Positions 24,157 to 32,822 of a DNA stretch of 64,000 bases are shown in pieces (position 1 is the stretch's first letter; each line of letters starts with the position of its first letter). The translations under genes and the position numbers were made by a program. The stretch covers positions 1-64,000 of the forward strand of contig NZ_RXFT01000001.1 of NCBI RefSeq assembly GCF_003952165.1, in the 5' to 3' direction. The notes beneath the pieces are model-generated. The model saw nothing but the letters and a program-made list of their open reading frames with translations, was not told the origin of the DNA and searched no databases. This DNA is from Variovorax guangxiensis (GTDB lineage: Bacteria; Pseudomonadota; Gammaproteobacteria; Burkholderiales; Burkholderiaceae_C).

Positions 24157-26475
24157 ATGACGAACCAGAACGCCCTGAACCCGCCCGTGCCGCGCGCGCA
24201 TGCGCACTCTCATCCGCATGCCCATGAAGAGGGGCATGGTCACACGCACGAGCATACGCAGCCGAAGGCGGTCGATGCGTGCTGCGGCTGCAGCGCAAGC
24301 AGCCACTCGGCGATCCCGCTGGCGCCCGATGTGAGCGACGTGCCCACCGGCGCCTTGCTCTTTCGCATTCCCACCATGGACTGCGCGGTGGAAGAGTCCG
24401 AGATCCGCCGCGCGCTGGAGCCCATCGCGGGCGTCAAGGCGCTGCGCTTCCGCCTCGGCGAGCGCACCATGGCCATCACCACCGACCACGGCGTGCTGCC
24501 CGAGGCGCTTGCCGCCATCCGCAAGGCGGGTTTCAAGCCCGAGCCGCTGAATGCACCGGGCGCGCAGGCAGCCCCGGCCGCACCCGCGAAGATCGCAGGC
24601 ATGAGCGCTGGGCTCGCGCGGCTGGTCGCGGCGCTGGTGCTGGCCATCGCGGCCGAGTCGGTTTCGTTCATGGGGCTGGAGGGCCGGGGCTTCATGGTGT
24701 TCGAGATGGCACTGGCGCTGGGCGCCATCGGCCTCGCGGGTCTCGACACCTACAAGAAGGGTTTCGCGGCGCTGGTGCGCGGGCGCCTGAACATCAATGC
24801 GCTGATGGCGGTGGCCGTCACCGGCGCCTTCGTTATCGGACAGTGGCCGGAGGCTGCCATGGTGATGGCGCTCTACGCGATTGCCGAGCTCATCGAGGCC
24901 CGTGCCGTGGACCGCGCGCGCAATGCCATCCAGAGCCTGCTGGCCCTCGCGCCCGAGCAGGCCGAGGTGAAGCAGGCCGACGGCAGCTGGAAGACGGTGA
25001 TGGCGAGCGAGGTGCCGCTGGAGGCCATCGCGCGCATCCGCCCCGGCGGGCGCGTGCCGCTGGACGGCATCGTCACCGAGGGCGCCAGCGCCATCGACCA
25101 GGCGCCCGTCACCGGCGAGAGCATTCCGGTCGACAAGACCGTCGGCGACCAGGTGTTCGCCGGCACCATCAACCAGACAGCCGCGCTCGAATTCCGCGTG
25201 ACGGCCGTGGCCGCCAACACCACGCTCGCGCGCATCATCCACGCGGTCGAGGAAGCGCAGGGCTCGCGCGCGCCCACGCAGCGCTTCGTCGACCGGTTCG
25301 CCGCCATCTACACGCCCGCCGTCTTCGTGCTGGCGCTGGCCGTCGCGGTGCTCACGCCGTTCTTCATGGACTGGACCTGGACGCAGGCCATCTACAAGGC
25401 GCTGGTGCTGCTGGTCATCGCCTGCCCGTGCGCACTGGTCATCTCCACCCCGGTCACGGTGGTGAGTGCACTGGCCTCGGCTGCGCGGCGCGGCATTCTC
25501 ATCAAGGGCGGCACGTACCTCGAAGAGGCGCGCAAGCTCAAGGCGGTGGCGCTCGACAAGACCGGCACCATCACCGAAGGCAAGCCGAAGCTGGTGGCGT
25601 CGTCGCTGGTCGGCGAATCCTCGGCCGGCAACCAGGCGGCGGTGTTCGCCATTGCCGCCAGCATCGCGGGCCGCTCCGACCACCCGGTGTCGAAGGCCAT
25701 CGCCGAAGGGTTGAAGGGCGAGCAGGGCGAAGTCGCCGACTTCACCGCGCTGCCCGGCCGCGGCGTGCAGGCCGTGCACGCGGGGCAGGCGTACGTGCTG
25801 GGCAACCATCGCTTGATCGAGGAGCGGGGGCTCTGCACGCCGTCGCTCGAAGCCGAGCTCCAGCGCCACGAGGAGGCCGGCCGCACCGTCACGCTGCTTG
25901 CTTCGAACGAGGCCGTGCTCGCGCTCTTCGCCGTGGCCGACACCATCAAGGAATCGTCGCAGGCGGCGGTGGCCGAACTGCGCTCGCTCGGCGTGGTGCC
26001 CGTGATGCTCACCGGCGACAACATCGCCACCGCCAGGACCATCGGCGCCCACGCCGGCATCGAGGACGTGCGCGGCAACCTGCTGCCCGAGGAGAAGCTC
26101 GACGCCATCAAGGCCATGCAGCAGCGCTACGGCGCGGCGGCTATGACCGGCGACGGCATCAACGACGCCCCCGCGCTCGCGCAGGCCGACATCGGCTTCG
26201 CGATGGGCGGCGCCGGCACCGACACCGCGATGGAGGCGGCCGACGTGGTCATCATGAACGACGACCTGCGCCGCATCCCCGAAACCATCCGCCTCTCGCG
26301 CCGCGCCCACTCGGTGCTCTGGCAGAACATCACGCTGGCGCTGGGTATCAAGGCCGTGTTCTTCGTGCTCGCCGTGTTCGGCAGCGCGACCATGTGGATG
26401 GCGGTGTTCGCGGACATGGGCGCCAGCCTGCTGGTGGTGGCGAACGGGCTGCGGTTGATGCGCGCGCAGAAGTGA
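24157..26475 (+). CDS. cadA: Zn/Cd/Pb-exporting P1B-type ATPase CadA
   Basis: A 772-residue pump. The N-terminus is His-rich (AHAHSHPHAHEEGHGHTHEH) and followed by a Cys cluster (Cys42, 43, 45); a heavy-metal domain carries TMDCAVEE (Cys76 with following Glu, the Zn/Cd type). Then come eight membrane helices with CPC at 423-425, the phosphorylation site DKTGT at Asp467, HPVSKAI, and TGDGINDAP at 664-671. It expels Zn, Cd or Pb from cytoplasm to periplasm, handing them to CzcCBA nearby. ATG 24157 lies where transcription from the CadR promoter should start and has no ribosome site, so translation may be leaderless. Confidence 0.95.
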   Translation: MTNQNALNPPVPRAHAHSHPHAHEEGHGHTHEHTQPKAVDACCGCSASSHSAIPLAPDVSDVPTGALLFRIPTMDCAVEESEIRRALEPIAGVKALRFRLGERTMAITTDHGVLPEALAAIRKAGFKPEPLNAPGAQAAPAAPAKIAGMSAGLARLVAALVLAIAAESVSFMGLEGRGFMVFEMALALGAIGLAGLDTYKKGFAALVRGRLNINALMAVAVTGAFVIGQWPEAAMVMALYAIAELIEARAVDRARNAIQSLLALAPEQAEVKQADGSWKTVMASEVPLEAIARIRPGGRVPLDGIVTEGASAIDQAPVTGESIPVDKTVGDQVFAGTINQTAALEFRVTAVAANTTLARIIHAVEEAQGSRAPTQRFVDRFAAIYTPAVFVLALAVAVLTPFFMDWTWTQAIYKALVLLVIACPCALVISTPVTVVSALASAARRGILIKGGTYLEEARKLKAVALDKTGTITEGKPKLVASSLVGESSAGNQAAVFAIAASIAGRSDHPVSKAIAEGLKGEQGEVADFTALPGRGVQAVHAGQAYVLGNHRLIEERGLCTPSLEAELQRHEEAGRTVTLLASNEAVLALFAVADTIKESSQAAVAELRSLGVVPVMLTGDNIATARTIGAHAGIEDVRGNLLPEEKLDAIKAMQQRYGAAAMTGDGINDAPALAQADIGFAMGGAGTDTAMEAADVVIMNDDLRRIPETIRLSRRAHSVLWQNITLALGIKAVFFVLAVFGSATMWMAVFADMGASLLVVANGLRLMRAQK

Positions 26476-26482
26476 GCGAGCC

Positions 26483-27055
26483 TTACCAGCGCGCGGCCCA
26501 ATTCTCCAGCGGCACGCGCGCCGCATTGCAGACGTAGCTCACCGAGTGATACCAGCCCGCGAGCATCATCAGTTCGATGAGCTGCGCATGGCTCCAGTGG
26601 GCGCGCAGGGCTTCCCACAGCGCGTCGTCGACGTCGCTGGTGTGGTGGAGCTGATCGACCATCGACACCAGCAGACGGTCGCGTGGGGCGAGTAGCGAGA
26701 GATCGCCGTCGGGCGATGCCATCACGCTGCGGTCGGTGTCGTTGAAGCCGGCGGCGTCGGCGAATCCGCTCCAGTGAACGCCCCATTCGTATTCGGCGCC
26801 GCAGCGGGCGCAGACCCGCAGGATGACGATCTCGCGTTCCCGCAGGCTGATGGCCGCCTTGCGCCCCAGCAGGTAGCGGCCGAGTTCCATCGTGCGCTCG
26901 GCAAGCGCGGGGTTGACGGCCAGCACGCGGAACAGCGCGAGTATTTCGGGTGCCTGCGGCGGCGTCATGCGTGTGAGCAGCTCGCCGATGGGCTCGGGGT
27001 AGGGGGCTTCGAGCGGGGGGATGCGCGGGGTGCGCTGTGTGGTGGTGTCGGTCAA
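26483..27055 (-). CDS. Carboxymuconolactone decarboxylase (AhpD-like) family protein
   Basis: A 190-residue CMD-domain protein. REREIVILRVCARCGAEYEW, then GVH, supplies Glu75, Cys82, Cys85 and His94, an AhpD-like set, although in typical members the Cys pair is spaced slightly differently. DRLLVSMVDQLHHTSDV and LIELMMLAGWYHSVSYVCN are also family-typical. Such proteins act as small peroxidase/reductase partners or lactone decarboxylases. It is divergent from an HxlR-type regulator across two perfect palindromes, so it is almost certainly that regulator's target, probably induced by electrophile or quinone stress. Confidence 0.88.
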   Translation of the reverse strand: MTDTTTQRTPRIPPLEAPYPEPIGELLTRMTPPQAPEILALFRVLAVNPALAERTMELGRYLLGRKAAISLREREIVILRVCARCGAEYEWGVHWSGFADAAGFNDTDRSVMASPDGDLSLLAPRDRLLVSMVDQLHHTSDVDDALWEALRAHWSHAQLIELMMLAGWYHSVSYVCNAARVPLENWAARW

Positions 27056-27089
27056 GAGGTTGTCTCCTTCGTTGCAACCGGGTTGAAAT

Positions 27090-27108
27090 CGCTACGGAAT
27101 ACGTAGCG
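27090..27108. promoter_or_regulatory. HxlR operator candidate 1
   Basis: CGCTACG-GAATA-CGTAGCG is a perfect 7-bp inverted repeat with 5-base centre, 35 bases upstream of the CMD gene start. The same arms recur 35 bp away. Confidence 0.75.
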
Positions 27109-27124
27109 GTCGATCGCAGTCTAT

Positions 27125-27143
27125 CGCTACGAATTGCGTAGCG
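27125..27143. promoter_or_regulatory. HxlR operator candidate 2
   Basis: CGCTACG-AATTG-CGTAGCG has arms identical to the first site; only the 5-base centres differ. The centres of the two sites are 35 bp apart, in the gap shared by the divergent HxlR and CMD-family genes. Conserved arms with free centres are what a dimeric regulator selects. Confidence 0.75.
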
Positions 27144-27184
27144 CAAGCGCGTACACTTGCACAATCGATCAATGAAGGCTTCGC

Positions 27185-27502
27185 ATGGAAGACGCACAAC
27201 CCGCCGCATCGCGCCGCCCCGTCATGCGGCTGCTGGAGCAGCTCGGCCGCAAGGGCACGCTGCGCATCCTCTGGGAGCTGCGCGACGGCCAGCCGCAGAG
27301 CTTCAGGGCGTTGCGCACGAGCACGGACCAGATGTCGCCCTCGGTGCTGAACGACCGGCTCAAGGAGCTGCGCGCGGCCGGCGTGGTCGAGCTCGCCGTG
27401 GCGGGCTATGTGCTGACCGAGGCCGGCGCGGAGCTGGTCAGGCGCCTGCTGCCGCTGAACCAGTGGGCCAACCGCTGGCTCGACGACGCGGCTTCGAACT
27501 AA
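27185..27502 (+). CDS. HxlR-family winged-helix regulator
   Basis: A 105-residue HxlR protein: MRLLEQLGRKGTLRILWELR, then RALRTSTDQMSPSVLNDRLK (recognition helix) and a wing VELAVAGYVLTEAGAEL. Members sense electrophiles, peroxides or quinones. It lacks the N-terminal CPxxxxL Cys found in YodB/HypR types, so sensing must use another mechanism. It faces the CMD-family gene across duplicated palindromes, its probable operators. The antiporter gene follows 38 bases later and may share its transcript. Confidence 0.88.
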   Translation: MEDAQPAASRRPVMRLLEQLGRKGTLRILWELRDGQPQSFRALRTSTDQMSPSVLNDRLKELRAAGVVELAVAGYVLTEAGAELVRRLLPLNQWANRWLDDAASN

Positions 27503-27539
27503 CATCGGCCGGAATCTCCCTCCAACTCCCGGCTACCCG

Positions 27540-28793
27540 ATGTCCGTCACTTCGCTCCTGCTGCAGCTCATCGTCATCCTGGTCACTGCGCGTCTTTGCG
27601 GCTGGATCCTTCGCCATGTGGGCCAGCCCGGCGTGGTCGGCGAGATGGCCGCGGGCCTGATGCTCGGGCCGGTCGTGATGGGCGCGCTCTTTCCTTCGCT
27701 GCACGCGCAGCTGTTCTCGAAGGAGTCGCTGCAGGGGCTCTCTTCGCTTTCCACGCTGGGGCTGGTGCTCTTCATGTTCGTGGTCGGCCTCGAGCTGCGT
27801 GCCTCGAAGGGCGTGCGCGAGCAGCTGCGCTCGGCGGGCTACGTGGGCGTGCTGAGCGTGGTCGTGCCGATGGCGCTGGGCATCGCGATCGCACCGGCGC
27901 TGCATCCCTCGCTCGCGCCGGCAGGTGTCGGCTTCTGGCCCTTTGCTCTTTTCATCGCGGCGGCGCTGTCGATCACCGCCTTTCCGGTGATGGCGCGCAT
28001 CCTGAAAGACCGCGGCATGACGCGCACGCCCTTCGGCCAGCTCTCGCTGGGCGCGGCTGCCGTGGTCGACGTGTTCGCCTGGATCCTGCTGGCCGTGGTG
28101 GTCGCGCTGGTCGGCGCGGGCGAGGGCTACCAGGGGCTGCTGAAGACCACGCTGGGCATGGCGGTGGTGCTAGCGGCGCTGTTCCTCGGGCTCAAGCCGG
28201 CCTTCGCGTGGCTGCTGCGCGTCAAGGCGCCCGAAGGCGAGCCCTCGACCACGGTGATGGCGGCGCTGATGATCGGTCTGCTGGCAACTTCGCTGGTCAC
28301 CGAGTGGCTGCACCTGCATGCGGTGTTCGGCGCCTTCCTGTTCGGCGCCTGCCTGCCGCGCGACGACCGGCTGCTGAAGTCGCTCACCGAGCGCATCGAG
28401 CCGATCTCCATCGTGGTGCTGATGCCGCTCTTCTTCGCCCTTGCCGGACTTGGCACCACGGCCAACGCCTTCTCGGGCGCGAGCCTGGGCGCGATGCTGC
28501 TGATCGTGGGCGTTGCCACCGTGGGCAAGATCGCCGGCGGCGCGGCCGGCGCGCGCATGGCGGGCTACGGCTGGCGCGACAGCCTGGCCACCGGCTCGCT
28601 GATGAACGCGCGCGGGCTGATGGAACTCATCGTGATGAAGATCGGCCTCGACGCGGGGCTGATCGGCCCCGAGCTCTTCACCATGCTGCTGGTGATGGCG
28701 CTCGCGACCACCGCGATGACGGGTCCGCTGATCAACCTGTTCATCGGCCGCAAGCAGGCGGTTGCAGCGGACGCCGCGCACGCGAAGCCCTGA
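27540..28793 (+). CDS. CPA2-family cation:proton antiporter
   Basis: A 417-residue inner-membrane protein with about 12 hydrophobic segments: ILRHVGQPGVVGEMAAGLML, LSTLGLVLFMFVVGLELRAS, AALSITAFPVMARILKDRGM, LHAVFGAFLFGACLPRD, and SLMNARGLMELIVMKIGLDA are conserved in KefB/NapA-type antiporters. It lacks the cytoplasmic TrkA-N domain of Kef, so it is an antiporter-only form exchanging Na+ or K+ for protons. It may be co-expressed with the HxlR gene and converges on czcS. Confidence 0.9.
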   Translation: MSVTSLLLQLIVILVTARLCGWILRHVGQPGVVGEMAAGLMLGPVVMGALFPSLHAQLFSKESLQGLSSLSTLGLVLFMFVVGLELRASKGVREQLRSAGYVGVLSVVVPMALGIAIAPALHPSLAPAGVGFWPFALFIAAALSITAFPVMARILKDRGMTRTPFGQLSLGAAAVVDVFAWILLAVVVALVGAGEGYQGLLKTTLGMAVVLAALFLGLKPAFAWLLRVKAPEGEPSTTVMAALMIGLLATSLVTEWLHLHAVFGAFLFGACLPRDDRLLKSLTERIEPISIVVLMPLFFALAGLGTTANAFSGASLGAMLLIVGVATVGKIAGGAAGARMAGYGWRDSLATGSLMNARGLMELIVMKIGLDAGLIGPELFTMLLVMALATTAMTGPLINLFIGRKQAVAADAAHAKP

Positions 28794-28799
28794 CTTCCA

Positions 28800-30122
28800 T
28801 CAGCGCTTCGCCACGGTGAAGCCGATACGCGTCTCGCCGCCCCGGCTGGCCGCGAACACCCGCCCGCCGTGCATGCGGGCAATGGCTTCCACGATCGACA
28901 GGCCCAGCCCGTGGTGCCGCGTGGAGCCGTCGCGGGCCTGTGCGGCGCGATAGAAGCGCTCGAACAGGCGGGGCAGGGCGGCGGGGTCGATGGGCTCGCC
29001 CTTGTTGACCACGGCCAGGGCGAACTCGGTGGCGCTTTCCTCGCCGATCTCGATGCGTATCGTCGAAGCCGGCGCCGCGAAGCGTATGGCGTTGCCCAGC
29101 AGGTTGAAGAGCGCGCGACGCAGCAGCGCCGCGTCCACATCGGCCATGGCCTCTCCGCGCACCTCGGCGCGCAGGCCGGCTTCCTCCAGCATGGCGTCGT
29201 AGAAGTCGATCACGTCGGTTGCCTGCGCCGCAAGGCTCGCCACCGCCCGCGTGCGCATCGGCGCGCCGCGCTCGGCCTGCGAGAGAAACAGCATGTCGGT
29301 GACGATGCCCGAGAGCCGGCCGACTTCTTCCAGGTTGGAGGCGAGCACGGTCTGCAGCTCCTCGTTGCTGCGCGGGCGGGTGAGAGCGAGTTCGGTGGAG
29401 CCGATCAGGTTGGCCAGCGGCGTGCGCAACTCGTGCGCCACATCGGCGTTGAAGGATTCGAGCTGTACATAGGCCCGCTGCACCCGCAGCAGCAGGGCGT
29501 TGAACTGGGTGATCCAGGGGCGCAGCTCTTCGGCGAAGTCGCTGGCGTCGATGGGCTGGTTGGCCTTGTCGGGCGCCATCGCGGCGGTGCGCTCGGTCAG
29601 CGTCTTGAGCGGCTTCAGGCCCCGGCGCACCAGCCACATGCCGGTGAGCGAGACCAGCGCGGTGCCCAGCACCACGGCGCCCAGCAGCGTCCACGCCAGG
29701 CGGCGCAGCAGCTGGGCCTCCTGCGCGGTGTTCACGCCGAGGCGCACCGACAGCTGCGTGGTGGCGCCGGCCTGCGTCCACGGCACCTGCAGGTCGCGCA
29801 GCATCCATTTGCCGCCGGTGGCGGGCCTCGATTCGAAGAGCCGCCTGCCGCCGGCGGAGATCGACAGCGTCACGTCGTCCTGCATCGAGAAGAAGTCGTC
29901 GAGCTTGTGGCGCAGGAAGACGAGGTCGCCGCCTTTCTCGGCCTCCAGCAGCAGGTGCTCCACCAGCACCGCCTTGTTGGCGAGCTCCTCTTCCTGCTTC
30001 TGGCCGAAGTTCCAGGCGGTGACGAGGTAGATGGCGAAGCAGATCACGCTCAGCCCGAACAGGGTCTGCGCGGCGAGCCAGAGGGACAGCCGGCTCTGCA
30101 GGGATTGCGGCCGGGCGCTCAA
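28800..30122 (-). CDS. czcS: Sensor histidine kinase of the metal-sensing CzcS/CusS type
   Basis: A 440-residue kinase with two membrane helices ([20 protein letters not shown], and [20 protein letters not shown]) enclosing a periplasmic sensor, a HAMP linker, the H-box [14 protein letters not shown] (His230), N-box [15 protein letters not shown] and G-box [18 protein letters not shown]. The likely start is TTG 30122, whose TTGA overlaps the regulator's stop; the open frame further upstream is antiparallel reading of the regulator. It forms an operon with czcR and faces czcICBAD, so periplasmic Zn/Cd/Co is the probable signal. Confidence 0.88.
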   Translation of the reverse strand: MSARPQSLQSRLSLWLAAQTLFGLSVICFAIYLVTAWNFGQKQEEELANKAVLVEHLLLEAEKGGDLVFLRHKLDDFFSMQDDVTLSISAGGRRLFESRPATGGKWMLRDLQVPWTQAGATTQLSVRLGVNTAQEAQLLRRLAWTLLGAVVLGTALVSLTGMWLVRRGLKPLKTLTERTAAMAPDKANQPIDASDFAEELRPWITQFNALLLRVQRAYVQLESFNADVAHELRTPLANLIGSTELALTRPRSNEELQTVLASNLEEVGRLSGIVTDMLFLSQAERGAPMRTRAVASLAAQATDVIDFYDAMLEEAGLRAEVRGEAMADVDAALLRRALFNLLGNAIRFAAPASTIRIEIGEESATEFALAVVNKGEPIDPAALPRLFERFYRAAQARDGSTRHHGLGLSIVEAIARMHGGRVFAASRGGETRIGFTVAKR

Positions 30123-30796
30123 GTCCAGGAGCGGTCTTCCAGCACGTAGCCCATGCCACGCACCGTGTGCAGCAGCTTCACCTCGAAGGGGTCGTCGAGC
30201 TTGCTGCGCAGGCGGCGGATGGCCACTTCCACCACATTGGTGTCGCTGTCGAAGTTCATGTCCCACACCTGCTCGGCAAGCGTGGTGCGCGAAAGAATCT
30301 GGCCGCGCCGGCGCAGCAGCACCAGCAGCAACGTGAACTCCTTGGCCGTCAGATCCAGCCGCGTGCGGTTGCGCATGCATTTGCGGCTGACCAGGTCGAC
30401 CTCCAGGTCGGCCAGTCGCAGTACCGTGGAGTCCTGCGGCTTGCCGCGGCGCAGCAGGGCCTGCACGCGCGCCAGCAGCTCGGAGAAGGAGAAGGGCTTG
30501 ACCAGATAGTCGTCGGCGCCCTGCTGCAGCCCCTGAACGCGGTCTTCTACCTTGTCGCGCGCCGTGAGCACGAGCACCGGTACGTTCTTCGTGCGGCGGA
30601 TGGCCTGCAGCACGGCAAAGCCGTCGATGCCGGGGAGCATCACGTCGAGCAGGATCAGCGCGTAGTCACCCTCGGTGGCGAGGTACTTTCCCTCGATGCC
30701 GTCGCGGGCTATGTCGACGACGTAACCGTTCTCCTCGAGCCCCTTCTTGAGGTAGTCGCCCAGCTTGGGCTCGTCTTCGATGACAAGGATTCGCAT
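30119..30796 (-). CDS. czcR: OmpR-family response regulator CzcR
   Basis: A 225-residue regulator: receiver domain [20 protein letters not shown] with acidic pocket, phosphoacceptor Asp51 ([12 protein letters not shown]), Lys100 ([12 protein letters not shown]); the C-terminal winged helix includes [20 protein letters not shown] and [18 protein letters not shown]. Sequence and context match CzcR/CopR-type metal regulators. It is divergent from czcI with 176 bases between, where its boxes should lie. ATG 30796 starts the receiver exactly. Confidence 0.93.
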   Translation of the reverse strand: MRILVIEDEPKLGDYLKKGLEENGYVVDIARDGIEGKYLATEGDYALILLDVMLPGIDGFAVLQAIRRTKNVPVLVLTARDKVEDRVQGLQQGADDYLVKPFSFSELLARVQALLRRGKPQDSTVLRLADLEVDLVSRKCMRNRTRLDLTAKEFTLLLVLLRRRGQILSRTTLAEQVWDMNFDSDTNVVEVAIRRLRSKLDDPFEVKLLHTVRGMGYVLEDRSWT

Positions 30797-30972
30797 CTGC
30801 GGATGGTATCGAAGCACTTCCGGTACGGGGGTTACGTTTCGGTAATCCTGCTGACAGACAAAGCCTCGCCCCCCGGTCGTACATTGCGCCGGCCCGCATT
30901 GTTCAGGGCCTGCGCCTTGCAGGGCCATTGCCGAAATGCCCGATGCAGCCCGCCGATATACTTTTTGCCTCC

Positions 30973-31347
30973 ATGCGCCGCTGGTTCCTCATCTTCATGC
31001 TCGCCCTGCTGCCGTTCCAGTTCAGCTGGGCGTCGGCATCGGCGTACTGCCAGCATGAGCGCGACACCCGGCCCGACCACTGGGGCCACCACGAAAGCGA
31101 AACCCGCGGCACCGACCGCAGCCACAGCGGCGAAGGTGCGCAGAAGAACTCCAGCACCCAGCCCAATGCGGTGGTCGGCGATTGCGCCGTCTGCCACTTC
31201 GGCCATGCCCAGCATGCCGATGCGCTGGACGAACCGGCAGCCTCCGTGGCGCGCGTGGCCCAGCCGCTGCGCGCGACGCCCGACGAGCGTTTCGCCTCGC
31301 ATGTCTCCGACGTTCCGGTCCGCCCCGACTGGTCTCTCGCCTCCTGA
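30973..31347 (+). CDS. czcI: CzcI-like periplasmic metal-responsive protein
   Basis: A 124-residue exported protein: signal peptide [20 protein letters not shown], then ASAYCQHE, a His/Asp-rich stretch ([14 protein letters not shown]) and [12 protein letters not shown], a potential metal site. This is the pattern of CzcI, a small regulator or accessory of the czc system encoded ahead of czcC. It opens the czcICBAD operon divergent from czcRS. A TATACT hexamer at 30957-30962 is only ten bases before the ATG and may be its -10. Confidence 0.85.
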   Translation: MRRWFLIFMLALLPFQFSWASASAYCQHERDTRPDHWGHHESETRGTDRSHSGEGAQKNSSTQPNAVVGDCAVCHFGHAQHADALDEPAASVARVAQPLRATPDERFASHVSDVPVRPDWSLAS

Positions 31348-31446
31348 TTCGGCGAGAGCACACCACCCCCTTCTGATACCCACCATCAGCTAGCCGAGCT
31401 CTCGCCGAATTCGTCCGTCCGTTGTTTCGCAACCCAGGAGAATTCG

Positions 31447-32796
31447 ATGCGCACGCTCTTCGTGCCGCTGGCCGTGCTGGCCATGGCGGCGCCCCCGGCT
31501 TTTTCGCAGGTCGCTCAGGCCTCCGCCGGAGTCCCCCATTCACAACCCGCGCCGTCCGGTGCGGCCAACACCCGTGTGCAGGAGCCCGCGGGGCCGCTGA
31601 CCCTTCGCAGCGCCGTCGCCATGGCGATGCGGGCCAACCCCGGTCTGTCCTCCGCATTGCGCGAGCAGGAGGCCACCGAGGGCGCCGTCGTCCAGGCCGG
31701 CGCCTGGCCCAACCCCACGCTCGACGTGCAGTTGGAAGACATGCGTCGCGACAACCGCACCACCACGCTGCAGCTGAGCCAGCCCATCGAGCTGGGCGGC
31801 AAGCGCTCGGCCCGCGTCACGGCGGCCGAGCGGGCGCGCGACCAGGCGGCCTCGGCGCTGGCTGGGCGCCGCGCCGAGATCCGCGCGGCCACTGTCACAG
31901 CCTTCTTCGACGTGCTGACCGCGCAGGAGCGCCTGAGGCTCGCGCAGGATTCGGTGGGCCTCGCGCAGACCGCCACCCGCGCTGCCGCCAACCGCGTGGC
32001 TGCCGGCAAGGTCTCGCCGCTGGAGGAAACCAAGGCGCGCGTGGCCGAGGCCGGCATCCGCGTCGAGCTGATGCAGGCCGAGGGCACGCTGCGCTCGGCA
32101 CGCCAGCAGCTCGCAGCGCTGTGGGGTAATCCCGCTCCCCGCTTCACGCAGGTGGATGGCGCGGTCGATCAGCTGCCGGCGATAGCTTCGGCGCAGGACA
32201 TCGCCGGCAGGCTCGCCGATGCACCGGTGGTGCGGCAGGCGCGGCTCGAGGTCGATCGGCGCAAGGCGCTGGCCGATCTGGAGCGCGCCAGGCGCATTCC
32301 CGACGTGACCGTCTCGCTGGGCGCCAAGCGCGTGCCGGCTTCCGAGGGCGAGACCGGCAGCAGCCGGCGCAACCAGGTGGTGCTGGGGCTGTCGGTGCCG
32401 CTGCCGATCTTCGACACCAACCGGGGCAACGTCGCCGAGGCGCTGAGCCGCGAGGAAAAGGCACGCGACGACCTCGCCGCCGCCGAACTGCAGCTGGGCA
32501 CCGACGTAGCCCAGGCCACCGAGCGCCTGCGCTCCGCGCACGCCACCGCCGAGACGCTGCAGCGCGACGCGCTGCCCGGCGCCGAGAGCGCCTACAAGGC
32601 CGCCACCAAGGGCTTCGAGCTGGGCAAGTTCAGCTTCCTCGAAGCGCTGGATGCGCAGCGCACGCTGTTCCAGGTGCGCGCGCAGTACCTGCTCGCCCTG
32701 GCCGACGCGCACCGCGCCGCGGGAGAGCTCGACCGGCTGCTGGGCAATGAAGGCGACGCGACCACTCCCGCGATGACCACGCCCGTCGCGCGCTGA
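31447..32796 (+). CDS. czcC: Outer-membrane factor CzcC (TolC family)
   Basis: A 449-residue exported protein: signal peptide MRTLFVPLAVLAMAAPPAFS, then two repeats of the outer-membrane efflux domain with long helices (LREQEATEGAVVQAGAWPNP, TTLQLSQPIELGGKRSARVT, and in the second half RNQVVLGLSVPLPIFDTN). The motif GKFSFLEALDAQRTLFQVRA is typical of CzcC/CusC. It forms the outer-membrane duct of the CzcCBA tripartite pump. It follows czcI by 99 bases and precedes czcB by 26. Confidence 0.94.
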   Translation: MRTLFVPLAVLAMAAPPAFSQVAQASAGVPHSQPAPSGAANTRVQEPAGPLTLRSAVAMAMRANPGLSSALREQEATEGAVVQAGAWPNPTLDVQLEDMRRDNRTTTLQLSQPIELGGKRSARVTAAERARDQAASALAGRRAEIRAATVTAFFDVLTAQERLRLAQDSVGLAQTATRAAANRVAAGKVSPLEETKARVAEAGIRVELMQAEGTLRSARQQLAALWGNPAPRFTQVDGAVDQLPAIASAQDIAGRLADAPVVRQARLEVDRRKALADLERARRIPDVTVSLGAKRVPASEGETGSSRRNQVVLGLSVPLPIFDTNRGNVAEALSREEKARDDLAAAELQLGTDVAQATERLRSAHATAETLQRDALPGAESAYKAATKGFELGKFSFLEALDAQRTLFQVRAQYLLALADAHRAAGELDRLLGNEGDATTPAMTTPVAR

Positions 32797-32822
32797 CAGG
32801 CAAACAAGGAATTCCAAAGATC

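Noticed and set aside
30831-30844. TTAC-N6-GTAA upstream of czcR as a CzcR box
   Set aside because: Only four matching bases per arm; OmpR-family boxes are usually longer direct repeats, so the call is too weak.
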